This document shows, piece after piece, positions 22,451-35,700 of a DNA stretch of 64,000 nucleotides; positions within the stretch are counted from its first letter, which is position 1, and every line of letters begins with the position of its first letter. The position numbers were made by a program, and so were the translations under genes. The notes under the pieces are model-generated. The model saw nothing but the letters and a program-made list of their open reading frames with translations, was not told the origin of the DNA and searched no databases. Source of the DNA: Trichobilharzia szidati (lineage: Eukaryota > Platyhelminthes > Trematoda > Strigeidida > Schistosomatidae); NCBI GenBank assembly GCA_944472155.2, contig OX235277.1:32188804-32252803 (forward strand), in the 5' to 3' direction.

Positions 22451-23899
22451 ATAAAGATATTTCATTCGATCTGATTCGGAACATGGAGTGCAGGTGGCAA
22501 GGCTTAATCTGAAATATGAATAGGATTCATTCAAAAATGTCCGAAATTTGAAGACCAAAATGATTAGACAATTTCCGTATATCACATCGGAATAACGGCT
22601 ATTACGATTTAATTTATCCCTCCTGTCATACAAGGCGTCGGACGATAATCCCATAGTAGAACCCTGTATCTTGCTCACTTAACTGTGTGCCTAATTGTCC
22701 CAATTGCTTAATGTCTCAGGAGGTTTCCATTTGAGAGGAAGTCATTTTAACTCTAAAGAACCGTGGACTGATATCCCAAGTATGAAAGGACAAGAATAAA
22801 CAATAGACACCAAAATTAAATGGCCTTGATTTGACCAATCAGATAGCTCAGCATTACAAATGGTTCCTAGTCATAATCCTCTTTGAAAGTGTCGCCTAGA
22901 TTTGGTTTTTGACTTCTCCGTAGATAATGTGTTGATAGGGAGGAATAAAACATGCATGTGTGGAGGGATAATAACTCTGGAGAAGTATTGCCGGGCTATT
23001 GATGGTTATACATTTAGATGCAACCACTTTATATGAAGAAGTCTCTGTAAGTTGGTAAGTCGTACATAAATGGTGATTTTTTAGACACTTTCTTCCCTAA
23101 ATCAAAGCTCTCCCTTAGTAATATATTGCGTATACGCAGCCAGTATCTGCTACAGCTGGAGAAATAGAGAATACATTGGTTTGATATGTCTGTAACCACT
23201 TCTATGAGAATCTGGGGGCACTTTTCGCAGCATGTTGGAGATATATACCCTATATGATTCATTTTTATTACATATATCATAGATACACTTCTGTGTAAAT
23301 TAAGTACCACTTTTCACCTAGAAGAATCTGATTGGCTGTTTCAAGGTCGTCTGAAGTTGGTGTCTATTCTTTACTGTTGCCTTTGAAAGTCTACTTCTCA
23401 TTTTTAATTTTCTACCACAAAGTGTAATTTCTTCAAGGGAAGACTTCACTTCTTTTACAGGTAAGAGAATGAGCTGGCAAAGGTCCAGGTCTGGTTTGCT
23501 GACATTTAACCTCTTGTAATGTAGCGGAAATACCACACGACTACGCTACCTGCAAGGGTTGTTGTATTTGCGGGAATCACTCATTTAATTTTCTCTTTGG
23601 GTTTCCGAATTAGTGTTACTTCTCTTTTTGAGCTAATCAACTTATTCATTAATTTCATCATCACACGTGAGTATACTTTGTGCTATTGTTGTGTAGTTAT
23701 AACTACACTATAGCTCAAATGTTTCTTTTTTTAACCATACAGGGGATATATTTAGGTTATTTATGGGCATTTAGGACCAGTTTTACGACCTTTACGGAAA
23801 TCTTTTGACCTTTGAGTCACTTGTTGAAATTTTAGTGATTTGGGAAATTACTAATATTTTGATTTCCCAGAGTTAGTAGTAGTGGTAGTATCCTAAACA
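22451..23899. other. No gene recognised
   Basis: AT-rich sequence. Small antisense frames at 22421-22678, 23029-23310 and 23318-23536 show no domain motif. This may be old repeat sequence downstream of the RTE 3' end. Confidence 0.4.
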
Positions 23900-25080
23900 G
23901 TACTCTTGAGAGAAATTCGAATTTTCAGCATCTGATGCAATGTTGCATGTATCTCGTTAAACGAGGGGGAAACTACTAAGATTTAGGTGTAGATTCAGAT
24001 AATCCTTAAGGATTGTAGGCTCTTGTGGCCTGTGTTAATCCTTGGAATATATATCTCTGTAGACTTAATTCCTCTTTAAAAGCGTTCGCCGACTGAGCTG
24101 ATACTAGTTTGTCGGATAAGGAGTTCCAGTCGCTGACTATTATGTGAGAATCTAGATTCCACTCATCTTCTATTCCTTCGCAGTTTGATTAGCCTTTTGT
24201 GGTAACCTTGCAGAGGTATCCTATAGGGAGAAAAAAGGTTAGACAGATCATTCCTCGAATTATTCTTAATATACGATATGCGTCCTCATCGGATATGATG
24301 ATGGGAAGATATTTTAGTGTTTTATCGTCTTCCTATCCTTTGTACTCTTTCCAGGATATATTCCCTCGTCCTGAAACATTGAGTAGTCGCTTGTATACAG
24401 TAGTGCAGATGAGGCCTGATATGTTGTGGAGATTGCTTTGAACATAGACTCAGCTAGGTGTTTGAAAGTCCGTTAAAGTGCCCATAGCATTCAAAAATCA
24501 GTAGCTGTAGCTGCATTGCCATTTGCATTTGTTTTCAAATCGTGGCTGACTGTAATTCCCAAAACTTTTTGTCTCTTAACATACGGTACTTTTGTGTCCT
24601 CCAGGGATTACAACATATAAGACCTGTTCCCTAAGTGCATTACCGTACTTTTTCTAGAATTAAGTTCTGAACTCCAAAGGTTAGACCATTCAGTAGATAT
24701 ATCTGGATCACTTAATAAGAGTGGTCTACCATCATTATTATTTGCATTTTTCCCAATCTTAATGTCATCCGCAAATAATAATGGGGATGAAGGAAGAATT
24801 TTTGTTAGCTCGTTTACGTGTAGTGGGAATAACAAGGTGCCTAGTACAGTCCCCTGCTGTACTCCGTTGATAATAATGTCAATTAGAATAGTAATGCGAA
24901 ACTGAAATTTAGGTGGAAATATGAACAACAGTATATTGATGAAAAGAAGAATAAGAGGGGCCGTGTACTTGGTGTTTCTCAGTAAGTTAATAGTTTCATG
25001 CCATACACACTTGTCATCACATAAAATGTGTGCCAAATAAGATATCGTAGAGTTTTTATATTTAGTCATCTGACCACTGC
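23900..25080 (-). pseudogene. CR1/Jockey-type LINE RT and C-terminal fragment
   Basis: On the minus strand a 153-codon frame (25069 to 24608) contains GVQQGTVLGTLLFPLHVNEL, equivalent to motif B (GV.QG..LGPLLF...+NDL), followed by PLLFADDIKIG (FADD, motif C) and WSNLWSSELNSRKSTVMHLG, the region after the catalytic box. Below 24600 the minus strand continues in broken frames with residues resembling the C-terminal LEY/IQRR region. No EN is attached. It is similar in type to the LINE at 1.6-6.3 kb but too diverged to call the same family. Confidence 0.75.
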
Positions 25081-26639
25081 CTTTTGTAATTGCTTCTGGT
25101 CCTACCTGTTGAGATGTAACAAGATTCTTATTTAGGGAGGATGATCAGAGTTAAACAAGATAAAGTTCTCTAATTTCTGGCATTAAGCTGGCCTCAAACT
25201 ACTTGTGTGTGTATTGTTCAGGCTCAGGCAAAAAATGTCGGACTTATGGATACTCGACGTGATTCTCAAAATACCTCAGGTTCTTCCCCTGTTAATATGC
25301 TACTGCAGGTAACTTGAAGTTTGCCAAGACAACTTTAATTTGCCGACTTTTTTAAAGATTCGTACATTGGGATTTCGCTGATCCCTTGTTTTTTAGGTAA
25401 AATGACTTTCTAAAAGTGACACCATACAAACTAATCACTTGAGTTTGTTGTGTTTTGAATACAGTGTAAATCTCTGACAACTTTCACTGACACGATTTAA
25501 GAAAATCTATCGATATTTAGTGAGTTGTAGCTTAAGATCGTATGAAACACGGTTAGTAACTTTTGTGCATACGAAGTATACTGAATGCCTTAAACTTGGG
25601 CTTTAATATATGAACAGGAGCAGTGGGGATGAAATGTAGTTGTTACGTATGCACCTAGTAATGTTCTACGTATATAAGCAAATTTAAATCCCATTTCGAT
25701 TTCAACTTGCGAGGTGCGAACAAAATAAAAGAGCACCATAAAGGTTCACATCTTTTCAACCAGTTACATTGGTTATGATAATTTAGTAGATCTTACAGTA
25801 CGCACATAATATTACTACAGATTTTATGAAGCACTTGTCTCACTAGTTGGCGAAACAACTCATTTACGGAGAATAGATTTTTCGTATATCAGACTATTAG
25901 TCATAATTGTCGTGTGGGGTGTGATGGTACTTCCCAGTCGCCTGAACTGAAGTAAGTGGGGCGCAGTTCGAACTGTGAATCACCGGCTAGAACGTAACTA
26001 AGTCTCTTGAGTGAAAAGGAGACTTTTCGCGTGTAATTTCACTAAATTTGCTTATATTTTAAGCACCAAACTACAGAGGAACTCAAGTTGTTATTACAGT
26101 TTCATGACCATGTGTTCTGGTTTTATGCCATTTTTCTGTCAATGGCTATTTTTCCGTTGTGTGAAATGGTAGAAATCGTGAAGGTAAACAACATTAATTT
26201 TTCCTTACAGCATTTAATGTTTTTCAATTAATACTCGATTGGTGTACGGTAATCTTATTTTGATTGCTTTTAGCAGTCGCCAAACTTAAGTCTTGAAAGT
26301 AATACTAAGCTTCTGCACACCAGCCAGTCTTAATGTTGAAGGAGTTGCTGTTAATAAGACGATTGTCTTATCTACTACTTATGATCATAGCTTGATTTGT
26401 GTTAGTTTCGCCAGTTATACTCCCAACATATAGTATGCCATAGCACTGACGTGTCTTGGCACTTTCATAGCTAAAACATCCTACGCATGTTTTATGAGAA
26501 AGACTCAAGTAATTGTTCTAAGAAATAAAATGGATTGCATTTTCTGATACACTATGTATATTAATGTTTTTAGATATTTGTCCACAAATCTCACTTGGAG
26601 TTACTTGTATCAGTGTTTGATATTGCCTGTTTATTTTCA
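25081..26639. other. Region upstream of the helicase; no gene recognised
   Basis: This should contain the promoter and 5' untranslated region of the DDX55-like gene. I cannot place a transcription start; a TATATAAGCAAA at about 25672 is TATA-like but unsupported. A tRNA-like B-box (GTTCGAACTG) near 25970 hints at an old SINE head, with a weaker relative near 55.3 kb. Confidence 0.35.
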
Positions 26640-26735
26640 ATGAATTCGCACTGGCATTCCTTACCAGTCAAATTGTCTGAAAGCACCTTAGAGGCAATCT
26701 CCTCACTTGGCTTTAAAGAATGCATGCCAGTTCAG
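26640..26735 (+). CDS. DDX55: Helicase exon 1 (residues 1-32)
   Basis: ATG at 26640, then W5-HSLPV and the Q-motif region [10 protein letters not shown]. The usual Thr before PVQ is Met. Donor GTAATT at 26736; intron 1 is only 29 bp. Confidence 0.9.
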
Positions 26736-29700
26736 GTAATTATATAAAGTCGTAATATTGTCAGCAATCCGTTATTCCTCTGCTGCTGTCTTCGAAAGAT
26801 GTGGCAGCTGAAGCTGTCACGGGGTCTGGAAAGACTTTGGCATTTGTTGTACCTGTTTTGGAGATACTTTTAAGAAGAAATCGTCCCTGGCAAATATATG
26901 AAGTAAAGAAAATATGTTTCTTAAAGTGATTAATACTTAATAGATCGGGGCTTTGATTCTGTCTCCAACTTATGAACTAGCAGTACAAATACATGAGGTT
27001 GTCTTACATTTCATTAAATTCGTCAATATGAAAACAAAGTAAGTGATGAAGGAAGCACCATCAATCTTACCATTAATCTATTGATATGCTTTGTACTCCC
27101 TGTTAAGCGTTTTGTTTTCATTCTGCTTAAGATTTTTCTTTATCCTAGAACCAAAAGGCAGTCGTGACTTTACTCTTGTCACGACTCCGTGTGGTCTGAC
27201 CGCTTTCGATTAGAATTAATCGGGTTCCATTGGCTTAGTGGTCTACCAGCTAGCTTGCCTTGTAATCGGAGGGTCCTGGGTTCGAACCCTAGTGAGTACA
27301 TACTTCTGAAGAGTCCCGGGGGGCTAGGACAAAATAGCTGTCCAGTACTCCCAAGTTTTCCAATCGTTCTCTAACAAATTTCAACTCATGATGAAATCCT
27401 GTAACCAGTAAAATCCCTGCAGGCCAACACTTAAATAGCTTTTGTTGTGTTGCTTAACTTTATAATTTATTACTGATTCTCACTTAAAGTGAATTAAGTG
27501 TTTAAGAAAATAAATGGTAGGGTCATTGTTTCTTGAAACTATTATGGATTTCCCACTGATTGATTTTACTGGACCAAAGTGTTCTGCCTCTGTTGAAATA
27601 TTCGCCCCTCATACGGATGCTTTGACTATGCTTTGAAGTGAAATTGATGTTATTTGGTCATCTGTGACTAGCAGTGGATTCTAAAATTCGCGTTCCGTCT
27701 TATTTACGACTTGGCAGCTGAATATACGTGTATTTCAGTCAGTGATGTTGTTCCTATCGAGAATCCAACCTAGTACCCATCTTTTCAAATTCTATTGCGT
27801 TATCTGTTAGGTGACGGAGTTAGGTTACTGCTGTAGCTTAGGCCTCATGATGGATGATGGGCTTTCCCCAGGTTGAAATAAAAGAGCTGAGCAAATATGT
27901 ACTTCTTCATATACTAGGATATGGACTCCAGATACTATATAATAAGTTTAACATTTTGCAGGTGTAGGTAAATTTAAACCCATTACGTACGAATTGGATT
28001 TAAGAACTTAAACCAACCACAACTCCAGTTCACACTGTAATGATTCAAAAAACTGAAGTCTCACTGGTTAGTTTTCGTGTTTTTAAACAACACATCAAAG
28101 GCTGTATTAACTAAAATAAGAATGAAAAAAACAGAGTAAAATAGTAAGAAGCTAAATGTGTTATTAAGAAATGTGTTAAAATTGAGATCGATGTGATAAT
28201 GTGAAACAAGGTAATTTGTAGGTATAGGCAGTGATTTTTGCGTTTTATTTTTTCCGTCTGAAAGAGGTGTTCACCATCTTAAAAGCAATGTCATTTACAC
28301 AGTGCACTGATTCTTAAGAAAGGCTCTTATTCATGTTTATTGAATTTAAGTGTCGTATCATATTTTAAACTCTAAAAGTCTATGTGAACTTTAAAACCGC
28401 TTTTAACCATTTTGATTTTTTTTTCATCATAAATTTTCCCCAATTTCACTTTATTTTGCAGTGGTAATTGTAATTTTTCTTCACTCGTTTTCACTGGTGG
28501 TGGACGTTCCACTGGTCCAACTACAAAATTTCAAGATTTTGCTGCTTTTAAAGAAAAAGGTTCCACTATTCTTGTCGCTACTCCTGGCCGTTTAACTGAT
28601 TTAATCTTAGCTGGTCAAGTTGTTGATTTTGGGCTGGGAAATATGATGAATCCTATAATTCGTGGACTTCGTAGTATTGTATGTTATTTTGTTTTGATGC
28701 TATTTGCAGCTACTGTCTCTATAAGGTGTTCGTAAGGTGTTCTAATCGGTTCACATGTCGAAACACATGAGGTCTTTCTTGTGCAAAGCGTATCAGTTGT
28801 TTATATTGGTTTTTCGTAATTTCCAGCTGAGAAGTTTCAAGTAGGACACGATCGACATTCTGAATTCGACTGCCAGCCATGATCAGGCAAATGGCAGTAC
28901 TGGAAGTGTGTTTGGTGGATTAAGTTGTTCAACAGCCGTGCTCAGTTCAACACTAACCAATAGGTCATATCGTATTGCTATGACTTGTGTTAATACGTCA
29001 TTGCGGTGCCCGCCTTTGTTGGGCGGATTTTAGTTCTAGCCAGCAACCCGACCAGTTGATTTGTATGATTATAAGCAGAGGTGTGACTTATTGGATTAGT
29101 AGGCCTTGATTTATAAACAGCGCCTCCACCTGCCTAGTGTATAAGTCACTAGATAGCAACAGTAGCTATGATACAATTAGTGTGACACGTTATTACTCAG
29201 TGTTTGAATATATAGGTATCATTGACTTACTCATATTTGGATGCACAAATCTTATAAAAGTCATTTATACGAGCCTTTTTGTTTGCTATCTCTCTCCCTT
29301 AATTATTCCATATGTTTTTCTTGTACATTGCTTAAAAAATATAGGAAATTTTAATACTGGATGAAGCTGATCGTCTTTTAGAAATGGGATTCGAATCACA
29401 GTAAGAATAGTGGATTATATATTGACCACTAATGCTTATTTCTTTGTTTGTATGCATTGATCCTTCTTAGTTCTCTCTTTCATTTGGGTTCCGCGTGGAA
29501 CATATGCTTTAGAAGCACATTTCCATTTCCTCCTGTTCTCTGCAGCCCTGGCTTCACGATTGCCTAGAAGTTTTCATGATGTCCTCCATGTCACCCTCGG
29601 ACGTTCAACTCGCCTTTCCCCATTCGAGTTTCATTTGAGGGTCTGACTGGCATGTGGCATCACGCAACGGTCTCGTCAGCATGTGTCCAATCCACCTCCA

Positions 29701-32700
29701 TTTCATTTTGCATTTGTTATGCAATAGGTTCGTTGCCAGTATTCCTGTTTGTTAATCTTTTCCGAAGTGAAGGCATTTTTCGATAAAAGTGTGCTGTAAT
29801 TTGTTGGAAATGCTTTTAGTCACGCCGCAATTATCTACACGACATTCCTAAAATATGAAGTCTCAGTCAGCTGATTTTCAGGTATACTTGACCTTCAGCT
29901 GTTTCTCTTATTGGTTTAAATTACACTTCATTTACTCAGTCGTGATTGATTAAGGTAATGTAGTGGGCGAAGACGTTAAATACACTTGTATATCATTATT
30001 GAGTCGCATTTCACAGGTTTCAGTGGCTTTTAATGGATGACCTGTAAATCATTTGCACAATTATGTTGGATCTAATTAATCCTTGAATCACACTTATGTG
30101 AGATATTGTTGCAGGGCTAGATTACACCTACTACTAGCTTTAAGATAGCGAATTGATAGAGTGTTGTTCACTTCACTTATTTATGAGGTTACATCATCTC
30201 TAGTGGAGTGACTGTTGGCGAAATCTTGGTACCGATACAAAGGCTTATTTAGCATTCGACAATTTGCGCCATCTTTGGTGTAAACGTGATATCCGGAAAT
30301 CGATCAAAGGACATGTGTACTGCACAGAAGGTTACTCCGTCCTTGCTTGTGGCTGTAAGATATGCCCATTGAAAGTAGATGTGAAGTGGCTAGCTGTTTT
30401 TGACCGCAGGTATTAGCGTTCGGTTTCCCGTGTTATGTGGTGTAATATTGTGAGCGAAATTAAGATTGATCGTAGACTCCTAGGTAAGGAAGGGGATCCA
30501 ATCGATGAGGTTGTGAAGCTACATCGATTGAGATGGCTAGGATACGTGGTGCGCATCCCCAGCCGTTGTCCTTGTCGACGGGCAATCTTAGCTAACATAA
30601 GGTTGGGTTAGAAAAGAGTTAGGGATGGTCAAACCAAAACTTATCATCAGTCCTTGGAATCTCTGACAGTTTGATTTACGCAGGGAAGTATAGGCTGCCT
30701 GGTTGGGTTCCTCTGGATGTTAAAAACCAATGGCTGGGGACTATTGGTGACTCGAAATCGCTCACAAAAGCGCTCTCCGTGAACCCCCACGTCCATTAAA
30801 CCGTCACGTTTTTCCATGTTGAATTATTCTCCTTTTCTCTACCTCTTTGGAGACAATTCATTTTATCGACCTTTCCGTTTTCTTGATTGTCATTTTTTAT
30901 TCGTCTCATTTGTAGTGATGATCTTAGTAAAATTATGTTCATTTTGTTCAGTTTTCTGTTCGCCCTTCTCTAACATCTACTCTTTGCACATTTACAGAAT
31001 AAATACGATTTTATCGTTTTTACCAAAACAACGAAGGACAGGATTATTCTCGGCTACACAAACAACTCGAATTGAGGATCTACTGAGAGCTGGTAAGTAC
31101 CTTTTCTGTTTGTATGATGATAAATCTCATTTTATCAAGTGTTGGTTTGCAAGGGTTTGATTAGTGACAGGTTTAATCAGTAGGTAACATCAGTTAGATA
31201 ACCATTGGAAAACAAAGAGTATTGGACAGCTATTGTGTCCTAGTTTGGGATGCTTTGGCAGTACCCATCCACTGGGATTTGGACCCAGAACCTTTCGTTT
31301 ACAAAGTGAGCTCGTGGACCATTCGGCCACTGGGACACGATCCAAGTGCTCGTGAATTCCAACTTCTGTCAATTCGTAATATGTATAGGGCAATCACCAG
31401 GCAATGTCATATGCAAGTAACCTTCCTCTTAACTGACTTTTCTAATTTCTGAGGTTTGAGGGGAATCATGATTACTTCCAGTGTGGATTTCGTCAGAAGT
31501 CAGCACATCAGTTGGGGAATTATTGAAAACCACCGAGCCTTTCGTCACGATGCTCTGCTGATGATAACCTGCAGGTCCTGGACTCGACTCCTTGTGGATG
31601 TTCACTCGCAAAAATTCGCAAACAAAGATGGATAAATTCTGCATTACTGCTTTGTTTTCAAAAATCAATTATTGAAAATACTCCCAGCATATTTAAAAAA
31701 TTACAACAAGATTTTTCTGAACATTCCGCTGTGTAAACCAAAACTTCAGCAGAATTACTCAAATTTTATGTTAAACATCAAAATATGCATATATAGTTCA
31801 ATAGTCCATGAGACAAAGTGAACTTGTGTGTAAGATATTTGAAATTGTTTTAATCCCGCATATATATTTGAATTCATATTTTAGGACTACGTAATCCAGT
31901 TCGTGTGACTGTAAGTCAACAAACAATGAAAGATGTCAGCTCTGTTAGTGATGGATCTCAGCAACAGAAATTACAACCACAACAACAGCAACGAACACCA
32001 TTTGCGCTACAAAACTATTATGCGGTAAGTAATTCCTGTAAGACAACAAAACTCGAATTCTCTGCTGTATTGAGGGACGCGAGTTCTCATATTTAGTCTA
32101 TTTCCTGTCACTCAGCAGTGTGAAACGAAGTACGTTTGCATGAAAGGGATGCAGATTGCTGTGACAAAATGACTGTTCAGTGCTTCGCGGTGTTTGTTAC
32201 TTTCTGCAATTGATATTAGCTCATGAAGAAATCAGTCTGATAATGTCAGGTATCTTAGATGTAGAATAGAATTGCAGGTATCTGACTTCAAAAGACTACC
32301 ATGTCTATCGTGGCTGTGTGATCACAGAAGGCTTCTTTATTCCCTACACAAAGGTGTAGATCAGATCTGAGTAAATTATTCTACACATAATAACTTGAAC
32401 AATATATTACAATAACTATTTTGATGATACGTCCCATTTTCTCTTTTTCTAGATTGTCGAACCAGATGAGAAGATGTCACTTATTCTACGATTTATTTTA
32501 GCACACAGAACGGAGAAAATTTTAATATTTCTGGCTACTTGTTCCTGTGTAGATTATTTCTATTCCATTCTCAAAGGTTTACTTCCATCAAAACAATCTA
32601 AACGGCTAGAAAAATTGCACGGGAAGTTGAATAAAAAACGTTTCAGTGTATTCACCAAATTTAAAGATTCACCAAAGTGAGTACATTCATATAATGTGGA

Positions 32701-35700
32701 AGATTTGTATTTTACATGCTTCTGGAATATATATGACTCTTCCACCATAGAACTTATCTTTATAGAAATTATGTAAAAGACTCGTTGTAGCTCAGACGGA
32801 TGATATTGTTGTACAGACTGATATCAGTTAGAGAAACATTAAAAGCCAGGGAGTACTGAATAGCCGTCCCATCCTTGTGTGAAACTCTTCAGCAGCATGC
32901 ACTCATGACCCCACCGGAAATAGAATCTAGGATGTTCAGGTCACGAGGCGAGCTTGTTGACCGTTCAGCCACCTCCAGTCAATGTTACTGGCAAGTGTTT
33001 GTTCTCACATCTGATCTGGTAGACCCCACGGGTAATGAATTCTCACCAAAACTCTATGTAATCTCCTTCCCTAGCTAATCACTAGTGAGCATCAGATTAA
33101 TTTTCAAGTGTTAGTCTGTGGGGATTTGATTGGTTTCAGGTTTGCTCACGTATTAATACCAGTTAGAGAACTGTTAGAAACTAGAGACTACTGGACAACT
33201 GTTTCTTCCTTGTTGCCAATCTTAAAACCAGTCAAATTCCTACAAACCAACACTTGGATATCTGTGTAGTTTTGTGTTTTCTCAGCTGGATATGGTTTAA
33301 TTGCGAAGCTTTGATTGTCTTTTTAGATAACATCATCAGCACAGACTTAGATATGAAGTGAGGTTTTAGGATTCACTGAGTTTATTAGCTGTCTTTTGTG
33401 GCAACCCTGAGTATGATTAGTTTTTTCAGCAGATTATTTCACCCTCTTCTCCGCTTGTTTTGATCGGTAATAATCAATACAACTACACCAATAACTTCTC
33501 TTGTTTTTTATTCAAGAATTAGATCTGCACATCATGTTGGATAATTTCACTATGCATTACAGAATGCCTTCTTGTTTCTCTGAAGCTGCTTCCTGTTTGT
33601 AGTGCGTTCGTGACTATCGTATCCTTTGCTTTGACTGTTCGCGGTCATAACTAGCAGTTCGCTCTGTGCTTGTCTGTGACTGAAACATGGCCACTGGAAG
33701 TGGGAGATACGAAAAGGTTGGCTTTCTTTGACCGCAGATCATTGCGTTCTACATCGCTGGTTAAGTGGTATAATGTGGTTAGCAATATTAAGGTCAGCCG
33801 TATTGTGGTAGACAAGGAGAGTAAGTCAATCGATGGGGTAGTGAAGCTGCATCAGCTAAAATGGCTAGGACACGTGTTGTACAAGTTGAGCCACTGCCTC
33901 CATCAACGAGCAGTGTTGACTGGCATAGGGTTGGAATGGAAAAGAGTTAAGGGTGGTCTAAACAAAACCTTTCATCAATCCATGAAGTCTTTGACAGTTG
34001 GTTTGAGCCATGTGGGAAGGTGTAGACTGTCCGGGTGGGGTTCTCTGGATGCGAAGAACCAATGGCTGGAGAGTGTTGGTGGTGTAGTTCAAAATCATTC
34101 TCAGTGGCGAAGATACGTTTACCCATACCCACCAAACTGTCATGTTCTTTCATGTTACAACTTTCCTCCCTCACATTTCTGCTCGATATAGTTCTCTTGA
34201 ATATCTTTTTCGTCTCTTTTGTCTACCTTAGTGTGCTACATGGAATGTGGTAGCTTGAACTGATGCACTCCCGTGCAAAGTTCTATTTCGAAACTTAGTA
34301 ACTCAGTCAGATAAATATGGTTACTCGTCTAACGCTAAACCTAACACTAGTCCTATTACAGGCAATTCATTATCACTTTATTTCAATATAAAAACTCAGG
34401 GACGACACCAGGACATACAACGAGAGCTCTTCGGATAAAAAGCTGAAATCAGGAAAGCAATGAAATTCTCAGATAATTTAATCGTGTTATCTTTAAGGCT
34501 TTCGTTATGTCAGATTCTCTTTAAAAATTTGATTATCCCTATGGTTTGTCTTTAAATCTATGGTTTGTAGACATTAGTTGAATTCCATGGAGATCGATTA
34601 ACGTTAGTATGTTAACTTGTTTTGTTAACATCTTAACACCGTTGGTTTCACCGTAATGTTTTCAGCCAGTCGAACTGGAAACTCGTTAACGTGATGTATA
34701 TGCATGCGTCAAAATATCTGTGTTAATTTTCGCACTGGGTCTGTAGCCCAGTACTCATCGCTTCATACTTCGTATCATCATCCGATGAACTTCTGGGTGT
34801 CAACTTTCTGTTGGAATTTTTATCTTTATCAGGCTGCAGATTCGTTGTATTTACTCCCGAGTAGTGTATATAGTGTGATCTTGGTTAGAGTAGAAAACTA
34901 ATGTATGCCCCTGTTTTGTTCGAAATAATAAATTCTCGTATTTATTCTTACGGCCAAGATATAACTACATCAAATTTCAAAAAATCCCAAACAGGATAAA
35001 GTGTGTATCTGTGTCTTCCACTACTCTACACTTTCGACTGGTATTGTAAAGCAGACAAGACTGAGGAGACTGAAAGGAATGTTTATTTGGTGAAACGTAT
35101 GGTACATAGCTAAATTTGGAATACCATATTCTCAACCGGCTATTTGCACATCTTTACCACATCCTTGACGAATTGGTCGAATATCGTCTCATTCGATAGC
35201 TTCTTGGATTCTGCATCATATGGCAACATTCTTCTCATTGTTCTCTTCTTTGAATGCTCTTTCCAGTGTGCCAAACATGTTGTTACTTCGTTCCTGATAT
35301 ACTACTTATATCGGATTATAAGTAGCACTCACCACACTCGCCCCCTCATTATAAAGTCTCTCCTGTAACCGCCTTGATCGCCGCACAGACGTTTCATCCT
35401 GCTGCTCTTCTGGTACCTTGTCTTGACATTCTTCTCTCCATCTTTGTAGCAGACTGGCGTTTACTCTTTTCTCTTTATCTCCTCTCTTTATTGTGTACAC
35501 TGGACCGCGTCTCGATGTGACCACATATGGTCCCTCCCACTTCGGCAGAAGCTTTCCTGATCCTGGTCCACTGCCGGTAGTATACTTTCGTTCTCTACAT
35601 TTCACCTGGTCACTTACTTCAAACGGCTTCCAAGCTTTGATTTGTTTCTTGCCATAATCTTCGATGTCTATCTTGCGCTTCTCTTGTATATTCTGAATAG

